A stretch of DNA of 64,000 bases from Lepus europaeus (taxonomy: Eukaryota; Chordata; Mammalia; Lagomorpha; Leporidae). The notes below the pieces were generated by a model, which was not told where the DNA came from, did not search any database, and saw nothing but the letters and a program-made list of their open reading frames with translations. The position numbers and the translations under genes are program-made. Location of the stretch: positions 10,343,342 through 10,407,341 of the forward strand of contig NC_084832.1 in assembly GCF_033115175.1 (NCBI RefSeq), written 5' to 3'. Positions within the stretch are counted from its first letter, which is position 1; the number at the start of each line of letters is the position of its first letter. Below are positions 11,961-21,883 of this stretch, one piece after another.

Positions 11961-12286
11961 TTTTTAAGATTTATTTATTTGAAAGAATTACACACAGAGA
12001 GAAGGAGAGGCTGAGAGAAAGGAGAGAGAGGTCTTCCATCCACTGGTTCACTTCCCAGTTGGCCGCAGTGGCTGGGGCTATGCTGATCCAAAGACAGAGG
12101 CCAGGAGCTTCTTCCAGGTCTCCCACATGGGTGCAGGGGCTTCAGGATGTGGACCATCTTCTGCTTTCACAGGCCACAGCAGAGAGCTGGATTGGAAGTG
12201 GAGCAGCTGGGACTTGAACTGGTGCCCACATTGCAATGCTGGCACTGCAGGCAGCAGCCTGACCTGCTACACCACAGCACCAGCCC
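11961..12286 (-). mobile_element. old CSINE-type SINE
   Basis: Minus-strand SINE: TTTAAGATTTATTTATTTGAAAGA start, GAGAGA block, CAGGCCACAGCAGAGAGCTGGATTGG, GGGACTTGAACTGGTGCCCA (reverse B-box region), and a CACAGCACCAGCCCC head. The direct repeat AATGGAATTT is at 11951-11960 and 12296-12305. Confidence 0.88.
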
Positions 12287-12305
12287 CATCATTAAAATGG
12301 AATTT

Positions 12306-13271
12306 ACCAACTTCCTCCTCCCTCCATTGTGATAAAAGCTGTGAGTGTAGATGAATTCTGTTTTGTCTGCCCTTGTGGACAATTTCTCAGAGAGCAATCC
12401 ATTCTTTATGTATATTTGTATAACCAGGTCTTAGTATAAAGAACTCACTCAAAAATGTTTCTGCAACAAATTGATGAGTTAATGAATGAACAAACAAATA
12501 AGTCATTCAATATTTACTTAGCTGTTGGGGGAGAAAGCAGGGTAGTGGAAGAGCAAGTCTATAAGGCACAAAGTTATCACCACAAATATATTTACTATTG
12601 GCAGGGAGATGGTTGGGAATGGCCCAAGGATAAGGTTAAAAAAATTTGATTTTGCAAGCAGAATCTGTCTTGAGTTTAACAATTACTGAGTTGTTACCTC
12701 ACTAATTGCTTCCTTGCAATCCATTAAAGCAATTTTGCTTAAATTTTTACAAACTGCATGCATGTAAGTCTTTAGATTTTTTTTTCCTTCTCACCACCAA
12801 TGGTTTATAAATGAAAAATGGATGTAGGCCCTTGTGGGAGTCAGTTGTACTATACATAAATTCCACATTTCCAGATCTTTTCTTTTCCTGGGACGTATCT
12901 GAAGGTATGATGATCATTTGATCTGCTCGAGACAAAGATGGACGGCACTTTAGTTAGAACCTTTAAGATCTATGATATTGAGAAAGCCCTTTTCCTCTGG
13001 CACAGTGCTCTGTAAAGATCCACATGGTGGCCTGGCACCTGGAGTGGGGACAATACAGAGCAGAGCTGCCAACAAACCCAGGGCTGACTTAAAAGGGATA
13101 AATGGAATTTTTATTTTACCTTGCCGAGATTTTGCCTTTGATATGGTGTCATGGCTTTGGCTATCTTGATTAACACTGCACTAAAGAAAATCATTTATAC
13201 AAAATCAAAAAAATGTAGGTAAGTAAGTATACTCTTTTCTGGTTAGGTCAGCACCTCTGAATCCAGTGATC
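12306..13271. other. unassigned sequence
   Basis: No gene or repeat recognised. Short frames on both strands lack any domain signature. Confidence 0.45.
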
Positions 13272-13465
13272 CTTACCAGCGTCAAATCCAAGTTTCACTG
13301 CTTCCCGGCTGACCTAGGACAAACTACTCAATTACCCTGTACCTGTCTCTACAGTAATAGTAGCTAACTTCCAAACTTGTCATGAGAATTAAATGAGTTT
13401 AATATCTGTAAAACTTAGAGCAATGCCTTGCACAGCATAAGTGCCATGCATGTGAAAATTATTGT
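13272..13465 (+). mobile_element. MIR SINE remnant
   Basis: Plus-strand mammalian-wide interspersed repeat. A conserved core-like segment (GCTGACCTAGGACAAACTACTCAATT) is followed by GTCATGAGAATTAAATGAGTTTAAT and ACTTAGAGCAATGCCTTGCACAGCATAAGTG, which match the MIR body and 3' end in order. The 5' part is eroded. Confidence 0.88.
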
Positions 13466-14047
13466 TTTCATTTCTAACACTGTTAGACTAGACATTGATA
13501 CTGGGTTGCATCATTCCAGTTCATCTCAGAGATGTCAGAAGTCTCAATCTTGGAATAAGTCTGTGAATATTTTGACAATTATGAGCCACAGAAAGTATAA
13601 AAATAAACTAACAAACAATGATATCAACAACAACAAAAGCAGTTTGGGAAGCAGAGGAAGATGTCATGAGAATTCACCAAGAGGTAAAATGGCCTTACAA
13701 TTATTGCAAATGAGAAGCATAGAGTTTCTAGTACAGTACACTTAGCAACTTCAACACTGAGAAAGTGTCTTTAGAATTATTCATGTTTTGAGCTGAATTC
13801 TTAATGCTCACTTGCCAGTCTAACCTCTTTTATAGCCAAGGCATTTTTAATGACCCTTTGTAGGGGAACAGAATGACTTCCTTTTAAATGATCACATAAT
13901 AGCTCCTGGGTCAGACTGAAAATTGCAGAGCCATGTGTATAAAATGGAATATATAAGGGGCCCTTTTAAAATCTTTGGGTATGTCTTACAATGGTGATAT
14001 TTACAAATTCATGGGCTTCACTTTTTTTTATTTTTCATTCTCATTGT
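13466..14047. other. unassigned sequence
   Basis: Nothing recognised. The 105-codon plus frame at 13428-13745 overlaps the MIR end and has an N/S/H-rich random-looking composition. Confidence 0.4.
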
Positions 14048-14592
14048 TTTTTTTTTTAACTTTTATTTAATGAATATAAATTTCCAAAGTACAGCTTATG
14101 GATTACAGTGGCTCCCCCCCCCCCCATAACTTCCCTCCCACCTGCACTCCTCCCATCTCCAGCTCCCTCTCCCCTTCCATTCACATCAAGATTCATTTTC
14201 AATTCTCTTTATATACAGAAGATCAGTTTAGCATATATTAAGTAAAGATTTCAACAGTTTGCACCCACATAGAAACACGAAGTGAAAAATACTGTTGGAG
14301 TACCAGTTATAGCATTGAATCACAATGTACAGCACATTAAGGACAGAGATCCTACATGAGGAGTAAGTGCACGGTGACTCCTGTTGTTGACTTAACAAAT
14401 TGACACTATTGTTTATGGCATCAGTAATCACCCTAGGCTCTTGTCATGAGTTTCCAAGGCTATGGAAGCCTTTAGGGTTTGCCGACTCTGATCATATTTA
14501 GACAAGGTCATAGTCAAAGTGGAAGTACTCTCCTCCTTTCAGAGAAAGGTACCTCCTTCTTTGATGACCTGTTCTTTCCACTGGGATCTCAC
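14048..14592 (-). mobile_element. young L1 3' end, 5' truncated
   Basis: Minus-strand rabbit-type L1 3' UTR. It has poly-T (about 14048-14059), AACTTTTATTTAATGAATATAAATT, a run of C at 14115-14127, the ATATACAGAAGATCAG block, CATGAGGAGTAAGTGCAC and the GATCATATTTAGACAAGGTCATAGTC block. It ends near 14592 with CTGGGATCTCAC. It is nearly identical to the inverted copy at 16.5-17.05 kb. TSD not resolved because the flanks are T-rich. Confidence 0.92.
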
Positions 14593-14961
14593 TTTTCTTT
14601 CAAGTGGGGATAACATAGTAACAAAGGTTTTGAAAGGCCAGGAAGGAAATAGGTGAACCCAGTTTACCCATTGAGGATGGCTGCTTTTGCACATTAGTGA
14701 CATGTGAATTAAAAATGAACTAGAAACTTCTTACTGTGAAGCATTTTTTTTTCTTTTGACTTACTGATGCATAAGCAAAAACTAGCACAATATAAATCAT
14801 TTTCAGTTTGAAGTCTCCAATAATCAGAATTAGGTTTCTTAATATTGTTTACTATTTCAGAAATCCTAATGGAAACCATACATTTTCCCTTAATGAGGTG
14901 TACTGTCTGAGCAGGACAAGCCACTCCTGGACTCAGTTAGAATTGCTTAGGTAAATACAAA
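14593..14961. other. unassigned sequence
   Basis: Nothing recognised in this interval. Confidence 0.4.
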
Positions 14962-15125
14962 TGGATAGCCTAAGACTCTGGAGTAAGGAAGACCTGGGTT
15001 CAAAATAATTCTATAATTTCTGGGTGATGCTGTGCAAATTAGTGTTTTATTTTCTTCACTTAAAGCATGTACATTGGTAACCACCTCAATAAGGTTTTAG
15101 AGAAGAATAAAGGGGTTAATATATG
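14962..15125 (+). mobile_element. MIR SINE remnant
   Basis: Weaker plus-strand MIR: GACTCTGGAGTAAGGAAGACCTGGGTTCAAA matches the MIR tRNA-like head (TCTGGAGCCAGACTGCCTGGGTTCAAA). Decayed core and a TAAGGTTTTAGAGAAGAATAAAGGG-like 3' segment follow. Confidence 0.7.
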
Positions 15126-15561
15126 GAGCAGCTATAACAGGTAATTAACTTACGATGACTTAGTAGGAAGTTTTAGAAACTTTGGAGCAAAAGTAATGAA
15201 GTCTCTTGTGTGATGAAAATGGTGTAAACCATCAAGTTATGAAGTAGCATTAAACTGTATTGTGCAGAGCCATGGAGTACCTGGAGTTGTGTCAGGAGAT
15301 CTGAATCTCAAGGCCACATCTATGCCAGGTCCATTGCAACTAAAAATCTGATTTAATCTATTTCACATGTTCATGTATGTGATTTATAGAATTTCATTGA
15401 GTATCAATTTTTAAAAATGGCCTCTACCAATTCATAGGCATTGATTTAGAGAGACTGTATACATATTTGATGTAAACAGAACTGAGTTTTTTCATCTAAT
15501 GATGTCATTTCACTTCTTTATCTCTAGGTAGAAATACTTATTTGAGGACTGTGAAATGTTT
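15126..15561. other. unassigned sequence
   Basis: Nothing recognised before the target site of the twin-primed L1. Confidence 0.4.
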
Positions 15562-15576
15562 AAAAAATAAAAGATC

Positions 15577-16197
15577 ACTTGGACTAGTGAGATGGCATTG
15601 GTACATGCCACCTTGATGGGATTGAATTGGAATTCCCTGGTATGTTTCTAACTCTACCGTTTGGGGCAAGTCAGCTTGAGCATGTCCCAAATTGTACATC
15701 TCTTCCCTCTCTTATTCCCACTAATAATTAACAGGGATCACTTTTCAGTTAAGTTTCAACACTTAAGAATAACTGTGTGTTAATTACACAATTCAACCAA
15801 TAGTGTTAAGTAGAACAGACAAAAAAATACTAAGAGGGATAACGTATTAAGTTGTTCATCAACAGTCAGGGCAAGGGCTGATCAAGTCACCGTTTCTCAT
15901 AGTGTCCATTTCACTTCAACAGGTTTCCTTTTTTGTGGTTGGTTAGTTGTCACCGATCAGGGAGAACATATGATATTTGTCCCTTTGGGACTGGCTTATT
16001 TCACTCAGCATAATGTTTTATAGATTCCTCCATTTTGTTGCAAATGACTGGATTTCATTGTTTTTTACTGCTGTATAATATTCTATAGAGTACATGTCCC
16101 GTAATTTCTTTATCCAGTCTACTGTTGATGGTTGATTCCAGGTCTTAGCTATTGTGCATTGAGCTACAATAGACAATAAGGTGTAGACCGCTTTTTT
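15577..16197 (-). mobile_element. L1, inverted 5' part of twin-primed insertion
   Basis: Rabbit-type L1 in minus orientation: 3' UTR blocks (GTTCATCAACAGTCAGGGCAAGGG, CACCGATCAGGGAGAACATATG) and the antisense end of ORF2 (TCACTCAGCATAATGTTTT, CTTTATCCAGTCTACTGTTGATGG). It breaks at GTAGACCGCTTTTTTGTG and is joined directly to plus-strand L1 sequence. The whole insertion is bounded by AAAAAATAAAAGATCA at about 15562-15577 and the same sequence after the poly-A at 17066. Confidence 0.85.
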
Positions 16198-17050
16198 GTG
16201 ATCAATTTCTGTTTACAATTGATCATAATGATAGGACTAAGAGTCAAAGGGATCACATAAACAAGACTAGTGTCTGAAAATACTAACCAATAGAATAAAA
16301 AAGGGAGAGAACAATCCAACATGGGAAGCGGGATGCATGGCAGACTCATAGAATGGCACATGTCCTAAATAGCACTCTGGCCTCAGAATCAGCCCTTAAG
16401 GCATTCGGATCTGGCTGAAAAGCCCATGAGAGTATTTCAGGCATGGAAAGCCAAGACCTCTGGAAAAAAAAAACAAAAACAAAAAAAGAAGACCTAAACA
16501 AAAGATCTCTGCGAGTTAGATCCCAGTGGAAAGAACAGGTCATCAAAGAAGGAGGTACTTTTCTCTGAAAGGAGAGAACTTCCACTTTGACTATGACCTT
16601 GTCTAAATATGATCAGAGTCAGTGAACTCAAAAGGCTTCCATAGCCTTGGAAACTCATGACAAGAGCCTAGGGTGATTACTGATGCCATAAACAATAGTG
16701 TCAATTTGTTAAGTCAACAACAGGAGTCACTGTGCACTTATTCCTCATGTAGGATCTCTGTCCTTAATGTGCTGTACATTGTGATTCAATGCTATAACTG
16801 GTACTCCAACAGTATTTTTCACTTCGTGTTTCTATGTGGGTGCAAACTGTTGAAATCTTTACTTAATATATGCTAAACTGATCTTCTGTATATAAAGAGA
16901 ATTGAAAATGAATCTTGATGTGAATGGAAGGGGAGAGGGAGCGGGAGAGGGGAGGGTTGCTGGTGGGAGGGAAGTTATGGGGGGGGGAGCCACTGTAATC
17001 CATAAGCTGTACTTTGGAAATTTATATTCATTAAATAAAAGTCAAAAAAA
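16198..17050 (+). mobile_element. L1, direct 3' part of twin-primed insertion
   Basis: Plus-strand L1 3' UTR, beginning near ATCAATTTCTGTTTACAATTGATC and including GGCATTCGGATCTGGCTGAAAAG and an A-rich tract at 16464-16487. A G-rich purine tract lies at about 16926-16988, and the element ends in CATTAAATAAAAGTCAAAAAAA. The 67-codon frame at 16673-16876 is the mirror of one at 14228-14431 and is a property of the repeat, not a gene. Confidence 0.92.
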
Positions 17051-17065
17051 ATAAAAGATCAACTG

Positions 17066-17919
17066 TTTGTACCATCACAAGGAGAATTTTTTATTTACTA
17101 TAATATTTGCATTTCCTCAAATCTTTATTGCCATTAATTAGTGAGCTTTTACTCTGTTCCACTGAAGTTAATCCAACGACAAGTGCTATTGCCAGAGGAG
17201 ACTGCTACGATATGATGGAAGAATAGGAGGAAATCTTTGCTACTGACTTCCCTGTGTAGCAAGGAAGAATCACTGCACCATGTATGAGGGACTCGATTTA
17301 CCTCAGAAGGTTATTTTGTCTAACAGATCAATACTGTGGTCTTGAGCATTAACCCAATACTCAGTTTCCTCCTTGATCACCTATCCAAGACACACATCTC
17401 TCTTCACTGAGGGTAACTCTAGAGTTAGGCCTTATACACCACCTCTAAGGGGGATAAAACAGCTATTCCCATTGGCTGGCATTCTAGGACTGGGGCTGTA
17501 CCAATGGGGTGTACACCATATTATTACCATAATATGTCCTGGAAACAGCATTTCTTGTCTTGGGGTGGTGGTTTGTTGTTTTGTTTTCTTCCAATCCTTG
17601 ATGATCTCATCTGGCTTGTCCTCTAATGAGACATTTCCCCACTTGATAGCAACTATCATTTACTATTTTAAGTGAAAGAACTCAAACCTACACAATCTGG
17701 CTTCAGAATCTCTAAGATAACCCTGACTCCTTGCTGAATCAGGTATCATTTTTATAGGGAAAAGGCAAAAATACGACACTTAGTTATAAGCTACAGGCCC
17801 ATGACTATTCTAACAAAAAGGTGTTGTCACATTATTCTGACAAGCTTGAGGGAGTAAGCATCATTTACTTTTTAGCATTTCACTCATTTGTTTGTTGAAT
17901 TGTGTGTACCACACACACA
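17066..17919. other. unassigned sequence
   Basis: No repeat or gene recognised. A 100-codon plus frame at 17373-17675 and a 75-codon minus frame overlap each other and carry no domain signature. Confidence 0.4.
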
Positions 17920-18113
17920 TTTCGGAAAGTTTGTGGAAAATGAATTTAGATGTTTGTTTTGTCGCTATATATTTTGAAGTCCATGCAGCTTCTTCGTAAT
18001 ATGTATTTCCATCAGCTTTTGACATCTTGTATGCATGGATTTCAAAATTTTTGTACCAAAATACATTTATTTAAAAATTCTGTTTCCAATTAGTTTTTTT
18101 GAAGTACCCTTGA
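17920..18113. mobile_element. mariner-like non-autonomous element, decayed
   Basis: Starts with TTCGGAAAGTTTGTGGAAAATGAATTT and ends with TTTTTTTGAAGTACCCTTG. These are imperfect inverted counterparts (AAAGTTTGTGGAAAA against the TTTGAAGTACCC end) of a mariner-type short element I recall from several mammals. The interior has TTTGTACCAAAATACATTTATTT. Assignment is tentative. Confidence 0.4.
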
Positions 18114-18364
18114 ATATACTTGTATCATGCTGTGCCTATATACATATAATATTGTGTTTTCACCAAAGCACTTGAGATTAACTTTCACAGATGGCCAAAT
18201 TCTATTTTAGATCCACCTCATTCATTCTCTTAAAAGATCCTGAAGAACAGGATATGAAAGTGCTGGGTTTTTAAACTGACCAAGTACATGCCTACAGTAT
18301 AGTAAAAATAATGGTAATAATAATGCATGGGACTAGATAGAACAGAAAACATCTCTAAGGCTGT

Positions 18365-18495
18365 AAGGATAATATTATAGTCTCCTTTATGGTAGAAGAG
18401 ACTGAATCTCTCAGATTTTAGCTGTTAAAGTAGTTGAGCCAGTAGTCGCTTGTCATTTTGGCTCCAAAATCTGCACTGTTTTCATTAAACACAAC
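18365..18495 (-). mobile_element. MIR SINE remnant
   Basis: Minus-strand MIR: ATAGTCTCCTTTATGGTAGAAGAGACTGAATCTC corresponds to the antisense of the GATGAGGAAACTGAGG core, followed by GGCTCCAAAATCTGCACTGTT, matching the antisense head. Considerably decayed. Confidence 0.6.
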
Positions 18496-18655
18496 TGCCT
18501 TTCAATGTGTACTAATTCCATAAAGTTTTTAATTAACACACTGTAATTGTTAATATCCTACTTGTGTCACGTATGCGAGACTGTTTTTATATGGATCAAT
18601 GCATGTAATTTTTAGGTTATACTTTAATATTTCAGTTTTAGAAATGTTTAATCCT

Positions 18656-19001
18656 GGCCGGTGCCGCGGCTCACTAGGCTAATCCTCCGTCTTGTGGCGC
18701 CGGCACACCCGGTTCTAGTCCTGGTCCGGGCACCAGATTCTGTCCTGGTTGCCCCTCTTCCAGGCCATCTCTCTTCTGTGGCCCGGGAGTGCAGTGGAGG
18801 ATGGCCCAAGTGCTTGGGTCCTGCACCCCATGGGAGACCAGGAGAAGCACCTGGCTCCTGCCATCGGATCAGCGCGGTGTGCTGGCCACAGCGTGCCAAC
18901 CGCGGCAGCCATTGGAGGGTGAACCAACGGCAAAGGAAGACCTTTCTGTCTGTCTCTCTCTCTCACTGTCCACTCTGTCAAAAAAAAAAAAAAAAAAAAA
19001 A
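18656..19001 (+). mobile_element. CSINE, young type
   Basis: Complete plus-strand CSINE with CGCGGCTCACTAGGC head, B box GGTTCTAGTCC, near-consensus body, CT block and a poly-A of about 23. The perfect 16-bp TSD AGAAATGTTTAATCCT is at 18640-18655 and 19002-19017. Confidence 0.96.
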
Positions 19002-19017
19002 AGAAATGTTTAATCCT

Positions 19018-20578
19018 GACAAAAGATGAAATAATACAATATATATACTACTTAGATATACCAGCTGTTATTGTTTTGTTACATCTGCCTTATTTATACC
19101 TATGTTGTGTATGTAGAAATTTTTTGCTGAAACTTCTGAAAGTAATTTGTATCATAAAACTTTATATTCCAAGAGCATGAGCACATACCTGCTAAGAATA
19201 AGAACATTTCCACTCTTTTTTGAGGAGTTTATTAATACATTAGATTCTCTGGGTCATAGCAAATGAATGATAATTACAAAATTCTCACCAATTCTCTTGT
19301 TAATGTGATATTAATACAAAGAGAACAGATTAAATATAGATCACACATACAATCCTGAGAATATAATGTACATATCATATCTGATAGTGTTAAGGTAAAT
19401 CAATATAATATTATCTAATGTACACATTGTATAAAATGCATGCTATGTTCAGGTTTTCCAATGGGGATGTTTGGGAAGAAAAGAAACATGAGTCCCTCCC
19501 TGTGTGATTCACGTGCGCATATTCAGGACAGTTGGTATGAGATATCCAATGCCTGTGGACCTGAAAATACCACTGCAGTTTCAGAAGACCCCCTAGCAGC
19601 AGGAGGAGGACTCCATCATGGTAGCTAAGACTTGTGTAGAAAATTTTCTAAGGAGCATTTGCATTCAAATGACGAGCATGAGATTCAAATCTTTCAACAG
19701 TGGGGAACTGAGACATTGGGATCACTTGACGAGAGCATCGCTTTGCCAACTTTTAGTGTTGCTATTTATGCATTCATTTACTTCACAATATTAGGCTAGA
19801 TGCTGGCAGTCCTTAAATTTATGGCACAATTCTAAACCTTGAAAACCTCACACTAATGATAAAACACATGTAAATAAATAAGTGATAGTAGACGGTCTTC
19901 TGGAGACCGAACTGAAGGTGAAGTCAAACAGAATAGAAGCAGTAAAGTGAGAACACTTAGGGGACTGTGAAGTCACAATGAATTCTAACAGATGCTGAAA
20001 GATGGAGTGGATGAGGCTGAATAGAAAGACTAGAATTCAGGACACCATTCTGAGCATGCTTCCTTGGGTAGCCATAGAAGAGACAAGAGTCCTACGAAAA
20101 CAGGAGATGGTTCTTCCTTCCTTCGAGGGCTGGAGAGGAAAGAGGAGGGTTCAAGATTGTGCATAGGAGATTCGAGCATCAAACTTTGCTTCCTTTTCCT
20201 CTCCCAGCTTTCAGACTGTGCACAGCCAGGCTTATCTTCCTAAGCAAAACAAGACAAAACTGTATCACTGTTCTAAGGAAATTGAAGGAGCTGGGAAAAT
20301 CCAAGTCTGATTCTTGATACTTTTCCTAGAAGCTCTCAACTTCTTTATGTTTGAGGGTCCATAGCCTAGAGCAGACATTTTGCTTTTCCTAAAGGACCAG
20401 GGAGAGGCAAAGAGTGGATCAGCCAACTGACACATGGGACAACATGGTGGAGTGTACCACAAACAGACTTCAATAATGTGCTGGAAAGAGGGTAACATAT
20501 AGTCACTGGCACCTGCTAGAAAGATTAATTTGGGAACCAGAGGAGAAGTTCTGAGAATGTTTATTATGTTTTATCATA
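19018..20578. other. unassigned sequence
   Basis: Nothing recognised in about 1.5 kb. The frames at 19440-19628 (plus) and 20265-20498 (minus) are short and have no motif. Confidence 0.4.
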
Positions 20579-20611
20579 ACTATTATTATTATTATTATTA
20601 TTATTATTTTA
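20579..20611. repeat. (ATT)n microsatellite
   Basis: About nine to ten tandem ATT/TTA units, then TTTTAATTTATTTGACAGG. It abuts the minus-strand CSINE, so it probably grew from the SINE tail. Confidence 0.9.
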
Positions 20612-20919
20612 ATTTATTTGACAGGTAGAGTTATAGACAGTGAGAGAGACAGAGAGAAAGGTCTTCCTTCCATTGGTTCACTCCCCAAATGGCTTCCATG
20701 GCCGGCGCTGCACTGATCTGAAGCCAGGAGCCAGGTGCCTTTTCCTGGTCTTCCATGTGGGTGCAGGAGCCCAAGCACTTGGGCCATTCTCCACTGCCCT
20801 CCTGGGCCACAGCAGAGAGCTGGACTGGAAGAGGAGCAACCAGGACTAGAACCCGGAACCCATATGGGATGCTGATGCTGCAGGCGGAGGATTAACTAAA
20901 TGAGCCATTGTGCTGGCCC
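20612..20919 (-). mobile_element. CSINE
   Basis: Minus-strand CSINE: GACAGGTAGAGTTATAGACAG, GAGA block, body, reverse B box GGACTAGAACCCGG, and an ATTGTGCTGGCCC head. The flanking TTACTATTATTTTAA resembles the ATT-rich upstream flank, consistent with a TSD blurred by the microsatellite. Confidence 0.92.
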
Positions 20920-20924
20920 ATCAT

Positions 20925-21510
20925 TACTATTATTTTAAATAAGCAAATGTATTTTTTCTGTTACCAACACAATGATTTGCTTTCCAAGGAAGGAGATTAA
21001 TCTTGTCCCTCTCAGATTTATTTTCAGTCACGATTCCCAGTGAACAAAATGCAAGGAAAATAATAGAGATATCTGCAAGTTCAGAATCTGGATCAAAGCC
21101 CACTAGAATATGGCCAAGGAAAATTAGAATGTGGCCTTGAGGTTGAAAGCCTCCTTTCCTCCTTCCTCTTTCCCTCTTTCTCTTTAACTGATCAACCTCT
21201 CCCCTTACGTGTTTATGTAAAATGCAAAGACATAGAAAAGATGGAGTCCTAATCTAGAATGGTACTGGAAATTACGTTGAGATCCCACAGAATCCCAAAA
21301 CTACTTAGAATCCCATGAACTAGAAAGATGCATTACTAAAAGTTTTTTTACATCTCCTTTAAGCATCTATTTCAATGCTTCTATTAATTCCATATTCAAT
21401 GTGTATTTGAATACTATATGTAAAATGCAATCCAGGTTCAATTACATATGATATGTGTGGATTCTCTTTCTTAATATTCTGTCAATACTTTCCAATGCCA
21501 TTGAAATTCT
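20925..21510. other. unassigned sequence
   Basis: Nothing recognised. A C/T-rich stretch lies at about 21150-21185. Confidence 0.4.
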
Positions 21511-21527
21511 CTGAAAGTGTCATTTTT

Positions 21528-21866
21528 TTTTAAATTTTTTTTTTTTATTTTTTGACAGACAGAGTGGACAGTGAGAGAGAGAGACAGAGAGAAAGGTCTT
21601 CCTTTGCCGTTGGTTCACTCTCCAATGGCTGCCGTGGCCGGCGCACCGCGCTGATCCGATGGCAGGAGCCAGGTGCTTCTCCTGGTCTCCCATGGGGTGC
21701 AGGGCCCAAGCACTTGGGCCATCCTCCACTGCACTCCCGGGCCACAGCAGAGAGATGGCCTGGAAGAGGGGCAACCGGGACAGAATCCGGCGCCCCGACC
21801 GGGACTAGAACCCAGTGTGCCGGCGCCACAAGGCGGAGGATTAGCCTAGTGAGCCGCGGCACCGGC
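21528..21866 (-). mobile_element. CSINE, young type
   Basis: Complete minus-strand CSINE. The perfect TSD CTGAAAGTGTCATTTTT is at 21511-21527 and 21867-21883. The 114-codon plus frame through it is antisense to the SINE and not a gene. Confidence 0.96.
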
Positions 21867-21883
21867 CTGAAAGTGTCATTTTT

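Noticed and set aside
14228..14431. 67-codon frame repeated almost exactly at 16673-16876
   Set aside because: Looked like a duplicated small gene, but it lies within the L1 3' UTR and recurs only because the repeat does.
18661..19029. tRNA-like A and B boxes in many places
   Set aside because: They belong to the tRNA-derived head of CSINEs. No cloverleaf of a functional tRNA gene was seen.
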